From Lactifluus volemus (taxonomy: Eukaryota > Basidiomycota > Agaricomycetes > Russulales > Russulaceae), in the NCBI GenBank assembly GCA_022376515.1, contig WTXI01000012.1, positions 496,001 to 560,000 of the forward strand: a DNA stretch of 64,000 nucleotides, written 5' to 3'. Shown here one piece after another: positions 13,779 to 26,300 of the stretch. The stretch's first letter is position 1. The number at the start of each line of letters is the position of its first letter. Position numbers and translations under genes: made by a program. Under the pieces are notes generated by a model. That model was not told where the DNA came from, did not search any database, and worked only from the letters and a program-made list of their open reading frames with translations.

Positions 13779-15034
13779 TTAAGATGGCCGAGGCACGTGA
13801 TTGGCTAGGAGGCCCCCCAGCCTTTCCGCCATAGTCTGCACTTTCTTGAGGTAAACCGAGATAGACCCCACGATATCCGTGATCTCAAGATCTCCTATGA
13901 ACTCGAACCTCAGGGTTTTGAACCCCGGATCATCGTCATAGTATGAACTGGGGAGGCTAGATAAGTCAGCAGCAAGCACGGTAGCAGGGACATAAAACCT
14001 ACATTGGAACACCGAGATCGCGAAGACGCCTCTCCTCCCATAGTTTGGCATCTCGCATAAAGCGAAAGCAAGACATGCCTGCTTCGGCAAGACGGGCTTG
14101 TTCTTCTAGGGTTAACGATGTATTACACAGTCGTTGACTACCGTGTTTTCCATGAGCCCACGGAAAGTATATTCGGAGGTAGTGGTGTATTTGATACGAG
14201 TCTTCGGCATGCGTCCAAAGGTAAAGTACATGCTACTACAGGTAAGCATAGAATCTTACGCAAAAGGAGGGGAGATCAAGGCACGCACCATACGGATAGT
14301 TTGCTCCAGAATGCAGATGAAAATGCGACGTGTCGCATCGAGTCGTTCTGGCTTGAGGAGCTTCTTGACTGCGTCCTTATCCGATTTTCCCAAAACGCGT
14401 ACTTTCGGGCTCGGCCGTGTTTCATAAAACCGCTGCCATATCAGTGTCCACTTCGCTTGCACCTGGAAGAATTCGCGGGCACGTTCAACTTGAGATAGAA
14501 TGTCAAGCAAATCGGGGACGTGGTCAAAGGAGAGAGCTGGGTAAAGGATGCCTTGAACTGCGTATAGTAGGGAACCCAAAGGAGGCTCATCATCTGCGGA
14601 GCCGCGAGGGACTCTAAGGTCGATCAAGTCTGAGCTTTCAAAACTAGTTGAGTCCTCTGCTAAAATATAGGTGATACCGTACCCACCAGAATCTTCGCGT
14701 GTTCCTCTTCAGTATGATCTACTTTCCGAAGGAGCATTTCCATTTCTTCGAGACCCATTATCCATAAGGAGTTGGTATGAAGTCGGGCGCTTCGTATTTC
14801 ACGCCAGAGAGATGAGGACAAGGAAATCCGAGAACGCAACAAGTACAGATACACAAGAAAATTCACTGGCCACGTGGAAATCTCGTGATCGTGTGCTTAC
14901 GTTGGCATCAAAGTGAAGAGCTATATCAAAGGGTCTCGTGGGGCAGGAAACTTGGACCTCGTCGTGAAATAACGCCCGGGGAGGGCTACATTTGAAAATG
15001 ATACAGAACTCTGGTCTCGCAAAGCACGAAACGT
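13779..15034 (-). CDS. Uncharacterised multi-exon protein
   Basis: No family recognised, but the coding signal is strong. The 3' half splices cleanly. A long frame (about 14680-14256) ends at ISPPFA and joins SMYFTFGRMPKTRIKY. A donor GTGGGC after YTF leads to QEQARLAEAGMSCFRFM. A 46-nt intron after RDLGVP then leads to the terminal exon SSYYDDDPGFKTLRFEF with stop at 13779. An upstream exon at about 14901-15034 (RPFDIALHFDAN before a GTAAGC donor) probably belongs to it; the junctions between 14700 and 14900 could not be settled and the true start may lie further upstream. The product is soluble-looking, charged and rich in Arg/Lys. A decayed partial copy lies at 19.36-19.53 kb downstream of the P450. 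Confidence 0.6.
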
Positions 15035-17080
15035 CTTAGCCTTGCGGACTCTTACAGCCTGAGACCCTGAGACCGCTGGCACGTGTAGACAGTTTATTAA
15101 CGTTCATTTGTCAGAACTCGGAAATGAATTGTAGTGATGTACTGATGTAGTGACTGATCTAGTGATAAGCGCTCTTGGAACTCCGGCGGTTTCAAGGCAG
15201 GCAGGTCCGAGTCAGCCCTCGTGAGATTGGCGGGGCCCACTGCCCGACGATGCGCTGAACTTCAGGGCCTCTTTGCCCAATTCCTCTCACCGTGTCTCAG
15301 ATACCACACTCGAAAAAGATCCACGATAAATACAATACTACTGTACCTCACGCCTCAACATAATCACATGTTCCATAGCGTGGTGAACGCATCTTTGGAA
15401 TCTACATACATCTTGCGTTGTACAAAAACAGGTACAATGTCAACGCCAAAAGGCATCTCCCGCAAAATTTTACTAATTTTCCGATCTCTGCACTGCCAGG
15501 AAAGGATCACCGGTATGTATACCATGCCGATCATACCAAATGGCAGAAGGCTGTGGAAGGTGCCATCTAGACCGACATTGGATTCAAAGAAGTAAGATTC
15601 TGGGTTCTTTGTTCAAGGTTTTCGAAGCGTTCGGCGTTTGGAGTGCGGAGTGTTCGACATACACAAGTCACACGATGAAGGACATAACACCAGTGCGGAT
15701 AAGATTCAAAGACCAGAACCAGGTTTTTTAAAATTGAGCGTGAGCATTGCGAGTCCAGTGGCTGACGGCAGCAGTAGGTGGAAATGTAGTCAACGTTGCT
15801 TACAGGCGTAAAACGTCCAAAATCTTGAATCACGTGGCACAATCACGTCACGTCAACTATAGCAAACAAGGTTGGATTCATCCCAATTCCGCATGGCCCA
15901 GGCTCTTGGACCCTGTTACCGATACAGCATTCCAGACCACTTAGCTTGAAGCACCCATACACGACAGTATCTTCTGGAAAAAAAGAAAGCAAAACATATT
16001 TTTGGTATTGGATGACTCGGACACCTAAGCGGGTGAGCCGCACGGTGCGCACTTTTCATGGCCCACTCGCTAGTTCCCACCAGATCCATTGTGGATCCCG
16101 TAGTTCCGAGTCAACTCCTCGTTTGTGTATCGAAGCCCTCATTACGTCTGATAAATGGGTCTGACAGACGTCAAGGTAAATTGTCAGTGATAAACTAATC
16201 AGGGATTGCGATGGATCATCATGATGATGCTCTTACGTGTGTCCCAATTAGGTTATCCTCGGCCTCGGCCTTGCAGTATCAATGAAGGCACTGGGTGGCA
16301 CACTGCTTGTGGTCAAACACGATGCAGATGCTTTCAGGAGACATCGCAATTAGGCACGCAAAGTTGCCCCCCTCAGCAGAATTTCGCCGCATTCGACCCT
16401 GTGATTCACTGTCTTCAAGTTAGTCAATCGCCCGATTCTCTTGTCTACAATCGAAGCAGCGATCGACTGCCATATTGACCATGTCACGACCAATCTTCCT
16501 TCACCAACGTTCCCAAATGAGGCATTTCTTTGTCCCACTCCCAACAGTCGTGATACTTGGCTGTACCTAGGCTAGCCCTGGCCGCCCTTCCGCCGACAAG
16601 TCACTGTCTTGACACAAGTCAAAGCTGCCCTTAATCTCACAGTAGTTCTCGGAACGAGAACAAAGCGACCGTACAGCCTCTTTTCCGCCTGGTCATTTCC
16701 GCTGTTCCGAACTTAGGCTTGCAGAACCCTCCTAGGGTACATCGCCTCGGTCACCGGTCAGATCGAACTTACGCCCGGGTGAACCATCGTCCATCTTAGG
16801 CGCGTAGTCTGAGAACTTTACAGGAAAATCTTGGTCACAATAAGCAGGGTACGAAATGATTTAAAAGGGTGTGAGGGTAGCCCCCTCAGCAGCTGTCAAT
16901 ACACCAAGACCTATCTCTCCTACCCAGCCCGCTGACTGCGCCCGTAAATCTTGTACACCAGCTTTTCAACTTTCTACCCATGGTTAATGCCGGGCTTCGA
17001 GCATTCTTCCTCGTAATACATCTCCCCCTACCCAACGTGATCACTGCACTGACAAATTTCTATTTCCCCAGACGACACTA
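15035..17080. other. Intergenic region, no gene recognised
   Basis: About 2 kb with scattered short open frames (largest 124 codons at 15221-15595, +), none with a domain, splice support or biased composition. The region may include 5' exons of the uncharacterised gene at 13.8-15.0 kb and the promoter of the P450 gene; a pyrimidine-rich stretch precedes the P450 start. Confidence 0.4.
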
Positions 17081-19049
17081 ATGTCTCCTTTGAGTTTATG
17101 CGGTTTCACCGTGTTTCTTGCTTTTGTTTTTCTCTTACCCTTCATCTTCCGGAGAAATATTCGAGACGAAGAAGGGCACTGTATTCCTCCCGGCCCACCC
17201 TTACGCTATGCCTTCCTTCGGCGTTACCCAGAACGAGTTCTGAGTGCCTGGGCGAAGACTTATGGCCCACTCTTCTCTGTCTGGATGGGAAACCAATTAT
17301 TTGTTGTGATTTCTGATGCACGCATCGCCAAGGACTTGTTGGTATCCAACGGCGCAATCTTTTCCAGTCGAAAACCATATTTCATGAAAAACCAGACGAT
17401 TCTCCGTGGGCGCGGCATTACCGCTACTCCATATAATGACATATGGTGGGTTGTGGACATTGTTTTTACGGCACGCCAGGCAGATGACATTTCTCTCGGA
17501 AGGCGACAGCATCGCAGAATTGCTACGCAGCTGCTCACTCCTAAGGCCATTCAAGGATATGCCTCCGTCCTTGATTACGAAGCACACATATTGGTCCGAT
17601 CGCTATACCACAAATCTAAGATGGGTACTCTACCCGTTAACCCGGCGCACTATACCGGTCGTTATGCCTTGAAGTAAGTTTTAGTCTTCTCCGTGGACGT
17701 GAGTTCTGACAGGTATACCAGCAACATGTTGACTATATCGTTTGCAACACGTACGGATTCTATGTCAGATCCCTTGACTAAGGGGGCGCTTGACCTGGCC
17801 ACGGAGTTTATGAATCTCAGTGGTAAAATCTAGTTCTCACCCCTATATTCCTGAGCACGCCGATCTAACCTATTCCAGGTCCATGGTCAAACATCATCGA
17901 CTTCATTGAGCCTCTTCAATGGATCCCCACTATCATGCGATCACGTGGACGCCGCCTTCACGATAGGATCGTGGAAGTCTATGGAGCCATGATCATGCGA
18001 GTAAAGGCTCGCATGGACGCGGGCGAAGATGTGCCAGACTGTCTCGTGAAGACTCTTCTTCTCACGCAAGAAGAAGAGAAGCTGAGCTGGGAAGACCTGT
18101 GTATGCTATCAGTCGTATTCACCATCGGGGGTGTCTTTTCCGTACGCCTGGACAATACCTAGCCCCTCTTGAAAACCAGCTGACTCCCATTTCTAGACTT
18201 CGGGCTTCATCTTGTGGTTCTTAGCTTTGATGTCGTCACGTCCAGAAGTTCAAGCACGAGCACACGCTGAACTGGATGCTGTGGTCGGCCGCGATTACTG
18301 GCCGACGGCAGAGGACGAGCAGTCCCTTCCGTATATTAGAGCCATTATCAAAGAGGTGCGTCCATCCGGAATCAGACCCCCAATTTCCTATCTTACGGCT
18401 ATCTCAGGTGCAGCGTGCACACCCACCCTTCTGGATGGGGGTGCCGCACTATTCTACTGAGGACTTTGTATACAATGGGATGTATATCCCGAAGAACACT
18501 GCCCTCGTTCTCAACTGTTTCGAGATTCACCATAACGAGGAGAAATATCCCGATTCGTGCGGACCCTTTTCTCACCGGCCCTTCTTCTCACCCATCTGAA
18601 CCGCATCTTTTGTTTGACAGATCTACATTCAATCCGGATCGCTACGTTGGCGACACGCTGACGTGTGCCGAATCAAGCAAACTACCCAACGCGATGGACC
18701 GGGACCATTGGGCGTTTGGTGCAGGGTGCGTCACCTTCCTTTTCCCACTCCACAAAATTTTTATGGGAAGAGGTTATCGTCTGTTCGCTTGCTGACTTGT
18801 TGATTTTCTGCTAGCCGCCGCATCTGCCCAGGTATTCACGTCGCAGAACGGGAACTGTGGCTCGCCATCTCACGATTGCTGTGGGCTTTTGATATCCAAT
18901 CTGTTCCCGATGAACCCATTTCCTTGGACGAATATGAGGGCAAGTCTGGGCGCACACCGGTGCCCTACCGTATCATGGTTGTACCGCGCCATGACCGAGT
19001 GCAGACACTGCTCGAGGCGGAAAAAGAGATCACGCTGATGACATTTTGA
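17081..19049 (+). CDS. Cytochrome P450 monooxygenase
   Basis: Haem-thiolate monooxygenase, anchored in the ER by an N-terminal helix (CGFTVFLAFVFLLPFIF). Eight exons (17081-17445, 17503-17673, 17722-17822, 17879-18141, 18197-18355, 18408-18556, 18621-18725, 18815-19049) give 515 residues, the normal family length, with introns of 48-89 nt. Visible motifs: hinge IPPGPP; C-helix WRQHRR restored by the first splice; K-helix ExxR as EVQR; FNPDRY in the PERF region; haem loop FGAGRRICPGIH, with Cys as haem ligand, created by splicing at 18726-18814. The I-helix reads GGVFSTSG, lacking the usual acidic residue before Thr if the donor at 18142 is right. It belongs to the fungal CYP5xxx-like expansions by style; the substrate is unknown and no clear biosynthetic cluster surrounds it. 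Confidence 0.92.
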
Positions 19050-19356
19050 ATGGCGGCTATAACTCAAATGAAGTAACTGGTAGCAGGGGTCTGATGAGAC
19101 CATGGAATGAAGTTATAGTATTGTGCTCTCCGATGTCTAAGGTCAAATTGTTCGGTTTTGTTTGACAATATATGATTCAGTTTAAATGGTGCTATTCCGG
19201 CTTGGCGTGGCTTGAAAGCCCTGGTGTTAGGCTATTGTGTCTCTTGCACTCACCTCCAAAGCTTTAGAGTCGCCATTTGTTCGACGAACAGAAGCTCCCC
19301 TGTGGGTAACTAGAAGAGGCCTCTGACTAAGCATGAAGAGCAGTCCGGATGTGAGC

Positions 19357-19528
19357 CAGGTTTCTGCCACAGCCTCTTGCACAGCCTGCACCTTTTGAGG
19401 TTGTAGGTTACACCGAGAGAGGCTCGTAGTAAGAATCGGGGAAGTTGCACAAGCCAGCAGCAAGCACGCTAACAGGGACAATAACACCTACAGTGGAACA
19501 CCGAGATCGAGAAGAGGCCTCTCCTCGC
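19357..19528 (-). pseudogene. Decayed fragment of the 13.8-kb uncharacterised gene
   Basis: On the minus strand this stretch resembles 13.84-14.04 kb. Both have an exon end reading about EERxLxDLGVP, followed by an intron-like stretch (GTAGGTxxTATTGTCCCTG against GTAGGTTTTATGTCCCTG, then GTGCTTGCTGCTG in both), and then a Ser-Tyr-Tyr block. In this copy the frame runs into a stop soon after YYEPLSV, and the middle of the terminal exon (residues around FKTLRFEFIGDLEITD) is missing. A partial duplicate that has lost coding capacity is the simplest reading. Confidence 0.6.
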
Positions 19529-20593
19529 CAGTGGCCGCTTGTGGAAGTCTCGTGACCACTTATTCATTTAGCACCGTCACGTTCCAGCATAGGCCTGGTA
19601 ACGCGTACGTACTCCTTTTGCTGATTATCTTACCTTTCATTCTATCCCCGCTGTACAGTATCAAAGCCAAGTAAATGAATCGAAGGATCCGTGGAGCATC
19701 AGCAACTGAGAAAAACTGAGGCTAGTCTTAAAATGACGCCTGGTTTTTTTGGGGCCCTGGTTTCGCAATTACTACACGTTCGATTATGTCGCCATCTTGG
19801 CTGATGGCTTGATGAAATGGTATTCCTTGAGGTATTCCATCTTCTCCACAAGCGCAGCAGCCTCTGCTAGTATTGTGGTCACCCAACGTCGGAATTCATG
19901 AGAAAATCATGATGCAAATGAACTTTGACGACTGACCCATTTTGCATGCCAGTGTCTCTAGTGACTATTCCCGAGAACCTGTGCGTGAACTCCTCAGAAG
20001 ACTCGCGACACGATGCGTCATGTACTACAACGATGGGGTCGGCATATGTAATACGGGACTTAGACAAACGAGCCAAGAATGATGCCTTAGGCGCCCCTGT
20101 AGTATGTTGATTTCATAATGCGAAACCTCTTTCTTTTCCAGCGGTAACGTTGCATGATGATTATTTATGGCCGTAACGAAACCCACCCGTACCACCAGAT
20201 TCCGATTTCAACCTCTCATGTCGAGTTTGCGCCTCCAAGTCCGCGGCCTCCATTGGTTGACCCAATATCATGCTATCGCGTCATTTCAATGAATGTATCC
20301 AACATTCACTTGCCCATACCTCGACGCCAACAACCGCGCCAGTCATATTTTCTGGAAGCCATTCATTTTCTTGCCAACGCATGACTCGGAGTAGATTGCT
20401 CATCCCTACAGAAGATTTGCTGATCAGGGCTATGGGAAATTACTAGTGACGATGACCTGGTACGACATAGTAACAGTAGCAAAGGCAACGGACATTTCGA
20501 GATCTGTATAGGAATGATGAGAAACGAGTAGACGAAAAACTCGATGGTAGTAGCCTGAGAAAAGATAACGGAAAGCATTTATCGCCACGAGCA
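19529..20593. other. Intergenic region, no gene recognised
   Basis: Short open frames only. No domain or splice pattern was seen. Contains the 3' flanks of the P450-side fragment and of the F-box gene. Confidence 0.4.
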
Positions 20594-22099
20594 CTAACGA
20601 CTCTCTGTCCAACTGATCAAGCGACGGAAAACTACAGGGTAATCTGAGTGCTGGCGCGCATTGACGAATGATTCTATCCCTTGCTGTGCCGCCCTATCTG
20701 AAGTATCCCCAATAATGGAAAGGCTATTTAGCGTGGGGAATACTCCAGTAGCCGATTCTTTGGTGAGCCGTTGTAATGCAGCCGCGATGAACGACACCAG
20801 CTCATTGGATATCTCTAGACGCTTCACGGAGATAAATGAGTGGAACAATTCGAGCCATCGCGTGTGATCCATGTCATCTGGCCGCATTCTTGGCGGAAGT
20901 TCGATGTTGAGGCCCCACTGGCCGCGCAGGCCATACTCGACGTTGAGCCACTCAACGCTGGAGAGGAAAGGCAGAATTTGGTTGCATATCTGCGCTACAG
21001 AGAATACCTGCCAATCCAACTCTTTGCCATGGACTGCCACGTAGAGATAAGGCCCGCCAAGAGATCCCGTTCGTGGCCAAAAGAAGCAGTCACTGACCAC
21101 GTGACTCCTCCTCTGCGAGAAACGCAGGGAAAGACCAGATGGCCTGGGATTCCTCAGGTTACCAATGAGCCAACTGATTTGTGGAATATCGAAGACAAGC
21201 TGATTGAAGAAGTGTATCCTGAGCTCCTCGAGTATAGGGGCGTCGATTCGGGCCGCAAGGACTTCTAGGTACTCGCTGACACCTTTGAAAAATATTTTTG
21301 TGAGAGTGGAGAGGACAGTGCGAGTGCGGGGAGGTGGGAGTCGCGTTCTTCGTTTCGGTTGAGGTGTCGGGGATATGAATGTGATGGTAAAGGATTCGAG
21401 CTTTGTCAATGCGGATAGAGATGTCACCATCGCCTCGGGTGAAATGTACCCATCATTCGGTATATTCGTAAGACTGAGCGATGTCAGGTCACTTGTAGAC
21501 AAGAGGAACTTTCGCAATGACGGAAATAAGATGTGACCCAAACTGAGAGATTGTAAACGTGGGGCGGATCCATTTAAGAATGTATCGGGGAGCACAGCCA
21601 CATGACCCGGATCTAGGTCACACCATAAACAGACCTCGGTCAATTCCGGAAATGGCTCTTGCATCATCGTGGAAACTTGGACCCATAGAGAACCTGCCAC
21701 TGATAGGTCGTAAATTGTAATTTGGCGTACGCGATCACGACACTCCATTGCAGCGATGACATTGTCCCATTTGCCCTCCCAGTATGGACTTTCCCGGTTA
21801 TCATCGAAAATTTGGATGTCGAGAGGTAATGCTGGCCACACATTCAACATTTTTCTCACAGGTGTTTCCGTTGTGCAGTAAAGCTGTAGATCGAGACCAA
21901 GTGGTGAGGCAAAGATGATGCGTCGCCACCTTCGGCATACGTGCACCAGCCTCGGCCAAGCCGTTGGCATGTGCCATTTCCATGGAAGCTCAAGTTCATC
22001 GGTGAAGTCAACTCGATAGAAGTGGAATATTTCCAGGAGAACTTCGTTGGGGAGTGATCCGATTGTCACTCGTTTGGACAACAGGCCTGCACCATACAA
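20594..22099 (-). CDS. F-box domain protein
   Basis: Substrate-recognition type subunit for an SCF ubiquitin ligase, by family. One uninterrupted frame of 501 codons. The F-box lies near residues 11-60: IGSLPNEVLLEIFHFYR, then WPRLVHVCRRWRRIIFASP, the pattern of the large agaricomycete F-box family. The rest has irregular leucine-rich stretches (for example LQSLSLGHILFPSLRKFLLS) as in LRR-like F-box proteins. The first residues MYGAGLL follow a sequence that also looks like an intron end (TATGGTGCAG|GC), so a short upstream exon is possible and the annotated start may be wrong. No partner gene is visible nearby. Target unknown. Confidence 0.8.
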   Translation of the reverse strand: MYGAGLLSKRVTIGSLPNEVLLEIFHFYRVDFTDELELPWKWHMPTAWPRLVHVCRRWRRIIFASPLGLDLQLYCTTETPVRKMLNVWPALPLDIQIFDDNRESPYWEGKWDNVIAAMECRDRVRQITIYDLSVAGSLWVQVSTMMQEPFPELTEVCLWCDLDPGHVAVLPDTFLNGSAPRLQSLSLGHILFPSLRKFLLSTSDLTSLSLTNIPNDGYISPEAMVTSLSALTKLESFTITFISPTPQPKRRTRLPPPRTRTVLSTLTKIFFKGVSEYLEVLAARIDAPILEELRIHFFNQLVFDIPQISWLIGNLRNPRPSGLSLRFSQRRSHVVSDCFFWPRTGSLGGPYLYVAVHGKELDWQVFSVAQICNQILPFLSSVEWLNVEYGLRGQWGLNIELPPRMRPDDMDHTRWLELFHSFISVKRLEISNELVSFIAAALQRLTKESATGVFPTLNSLSIIGDTSDRAAQQGIESFVNARQHSDYPVVFRRLISWTESR

Positions 22100-23374
22100 G
22101 TCAATATTACTTGCGGTCGCTCAAGATGAGTACTATTGCCTGGTCCTTGTTGAATGAACATTTCCTTCCTGAGACGCGAACCACGTTTTTCGATCTGTGA
22201 GCCTATGGAGTGGCTATCTATCGGCATGAAAGTGCTCCTAATGGATGATTGACTGGCGATGCTGAGATTGCTCGGTTGGAGCCTGAGCGATGGCAGGAGA
22301 CCGCTCGTGGTTGTGGGCTTTTGAGTGCGCCTAGGTCAAGATTAGTGGGACCCGATATGATTGCGACAATGAGGGAAGAGACATACTCAATAGGATCCAT
22401 TGACAGTATGTAAGGATCAGAAATGGGTTATATCACGGAGAGCCTAGATGCACTCATCTTATACAGAAACAAACCACAACATCGTATTACGGTAATGAAC
22501 GGACGCTTTCTCAGGTTCAACACAGCCACGACACTAATACACTGATAACGACAACCATTTGAAATTAGCGGTGGTAGGTTCCAGAACCCGATGAATCTCA
22601 TTAAGTGTAGTACTACTGTAGCAGTGGAATATTTTATTGTCCGCAGATACGACACGGATGCATACCAGGTAGAACATCAAAACCCGCTTCTGAGAAGGCC
22701 TGGGTGACTAGATGAGCTGCCATAGTATCGGTAAGCGCGTAAAGGCGTTTTAGGCTAAAGACTCCGAGTCATGGGTTACACAGCCAATCCGGTCATCGCC
22801 GATTGTAGTGCTTTCCATTTAGCCACGGGCGCAATGACAAACGGCTGATAGTGATCAGGCCATTGCTTGCAAGGTATCTATGGGGTGCTAAATTCTTTTC
22901 GAGTGTGCCTTGCAGGAAAGATCAAAAGTTCATGTGCTTTCCTGTTTTGGTGCTCTGCTGGCCGGATCATCATCAATCAGGCGAACAAGGTTCCCGACGA
23001 CGAAGTCGTCATATCTAGTTTCGATCTCCGTCGTATCAACTTTGAGATACAGTAACGCTGTGACCATTGTCTTTCCTTCGCACCTGCTGTGAACATGAGG
23101 CATCACTCTTTTTTTTTTTTTAAATCTGCATTTATAAAGCGCAAGATGTTTACTGCCAACAAAGACGCGCTCGACTGTCACCGCAAAGAACAATAATCTA
23201 GGTACGAAGGTGTATAAGGCATCACATTACCAAAGAATACGGAGATTGAAATTAGCACTCCGCTGTATGTGTTTTATTTTCCGGACCCGCGTACAGTATC
23301 GTATGCAACGGGCTGTAACAGCCCAGATCGATGGAATCGATAACCTCGCTGTCCGCAACTAACTTACCACCACG
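22100..23374. other. Intergenic region, no gene recognised
   Basis: Separates the divergent F-box (-) and NLR-like (+) genes. Only short frames (60-90 codons); a T-tract lies at about 23108-23121. A first exon of the F-box gene could be hidden at its left end. Confidence 0.4.
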
Positions 23375-26300
23375 ATGGCTAACACCCCGGAGTCCAACTC
23401 ACGCTTTCAGTCTATTTTTAATGCAGCTTTAGAGGCATACGAGAATAAGACCGGCAAGGATATCTCTTCTCATCCACTACTTCACGATCCAATCGATCTC
23501 CAGTCTCCCGAACATTTCCTTGCCGCTCTCCGAAGAGAGGGCTTTCATTCTGACCTCGATCAGCCTGGGAGTAGCCACGATACATCAACAGCCTGGCTAG
23601 ACACGACAGTGAATGTTACGATCCAGGTCTTCCAAGTTATTCGTCCCGGTCTTGGCCTAGTCAGTTGGAAGGCGTTCACAATATTCTAGACCAGCACTCT
23701 GAAATAAAGTTTATAGGCATATCCTCCTGCGGGGGTGATATGTGCTGCGATTGGCTTTCTTCTCTCAGTAAGTCTATCCCTGAATCATTTTGTCTGAGCT
23801 ATTGCGACTCTCATATCCTTCAGGCAGCGAAAACTTTACGCTCTACTTATGGTACTAGTCAAGTCGCACTTTCCAAGCTCTTTCGTCGCATCGAGAAGTT
23901 TATCAGACGTCTCGAAACTTACACCAAGGTCTCACCGACGGAGGAATTGCAGGAAGTGATTGTCAACGTCATGGCCGAAGTGCTTTTCGTTCTTGCCGTT
24001 GCAACGAAGGAGATGGAGCGTGGGAAAGCAAGTGAGTTGATATCACATCGATGACGGACGACCGTTGTGGACTCATACATATTAAGAAACTGTCCTAAAC
24101 GAGCTGTTGGGAAATGCTGAGATGAAAGATGCGCTAGATCGGCTAGATGAACTGACGCAAGAAGAAGCCCTCGCGGCAGCTGCACAGGCCCTGCATGAAG
24201 TGAGCCGTGTCGCAGGCAGGGTAGAGTACGTTGAGCGTAATATGGAGATCATCGAGAGCAGAGTAGAAGGCCTTGAAGAAGGAAAAATGGACGCCCTTCT
24301 TAGCATTCTTGACAGTAACCAAATATCCTTTGATTAGTCATTTACTCAACCCTGACAATGCGTGCAGAAGCGATCGAAAAGCTCGAGAAAGACCCGTTTA
24401 GTCTGAACCGTACGTGATCATGCCATAGCCAAATCATTGGATCTAAACCCCTCAATATTCTTACAGGACACGAGCTGCGGCGGGCCCTTAGAAAATGGCT
24501 GTCTCCCCCAGATCCTTCCATAAATTACGACACTGCACTTGAATCACACCACGAAGGCACTACAACGTGGTTCACTCAAGGTGTCACGTTTTCGGAGTGG
24601 AAAATGTCCGGCTCCTTGTTGTGGGTATATGGAAGACGTACGCCCTCCCACTCTTTGCCCCATCACCATGTCTAACGGGCCGTCAATCTCATAGCGGGCA
24701 CTGGCAAGAGCGTTCTTACGTACGCCCCCCCCAAATTGTTTTGAGTTCCATAGCTAATGTTATCGAACTCGACTAGTTCTACGGTCATTCAGAATGTCAA
24801 CAGCAACTCCAGCGTTGCATTACCATTTCTGGCGTACTTTTTTTTCGATTTCAAGCATACCGAAAAGCAGGATGCGCGTGCTCTACTCTCGTCTTTCCTT
24901 GTCCAGCTTGCCAACCAATCCGATTCATATTGCGACAAACTTCTCACCTTATACTCGTCACAACGTAGTGGGCCCGGGGTGCCCAAGCCATCGGATAGCG
25001 CCCTCATGGGATGCCTCGAAGAGATGCTCAAATTGCCTAGACAAGTCCCAGCTTATCTTATTATCGATGCCCTCGATGAGTGCCCCGACCATCACGTCGA
25101 TCATCGTGGGATATCATCGACGCGTGGAAAGGTCCTTAAACTTGTGCAAGGACTCGTTGAGTTGCGACTTCAAAATCTGCGTCTATTTGTTGCTAGTCGT
25201 CCCGAGAACGACATCCGGGCTGTTTTTGAACCTATGAAATCTTTGACTTGTACCTCCATATCCCTTGACGACGAGGAGGGACAGAGGAAGGGCATAGCCG
25301 ACTACATCAACGATGCTGTTCACCCACTATTGATTATCAATGGATGGGGAGAGGAGCACAAGAACTTGGTGATTAAGATGCTTTCAGATGGAGCCGGTGG
25401 GATGTAAGGATATCCTTGTCTCCTTGTCATGCTCGCTTATGGTTTTAAGCAGGTATCTGTGGGTTGATTGTCAGCTTGAGCGGATACGTCGCTGTCATGC
25501 GTCAGAATTGAAACGGATCCTCGACGAATTACCCAAGACCTTGGATGAGACTTATGCCCGCATACTTCGGGAAATCCCCGACGAGTACTATGATCGTGCT
25601 CATCGACTGTTGCAATGCCTCACGGTGGCTGTTCACCCTCTTGACGTCTCGCAGCTCGCGAGCGTGCTTGCGGTTGACGTTACTGCCAAGGGGATTCCAA
25701 CACTCAATATGGACGCACGCGGTGAAGACGAAGAACAAGTTATCCGATCGGCATGCTCCAGCTTAGTCACCATCGTTGAAGACCGTGGCCGTCGTGTTGT
25801 TCAATTTTCACACTTCTCCATCAAGGAGTTTCTCATATCAGATCATTTTTCCACCCCAGTAGCACAGGATGTCGCGCGATATCGTGTTCTGCCGGATTCT
25901 GCACACAAGTTCATGGCGCATGCTTGCATCGCTACCTTGCTTCAGTTGGATTACCGCACCTATCGGACGGGCACCCAGAACTTCCCTTTAGCCTACTATG
26001 CCGCTGTACACCTCGCGACTCACGCCGAGTTTGGGAATGTGATATCACATATAAGACGTGGGCTTGACGTTCTCCTTGACGCAGACAAACCGCACCTCAG
26101 TGCGTGGATTCAGGTTGTCCGCCCGCAGTCCCAGATCTCGGAACAACCGGCTCCGCTAAACTGGGCTGTGGTTCTTGGATTCCCTGTCATTGTCGAGTAC
26201 CTCATGTCAACGCGTCCACAAGACTTAAATGCCAAAGGTTGTTTCGGTTATACGCCATTGCACCAGGCAGCGTTCCGCCAATATATCAAGATAACAAGGT

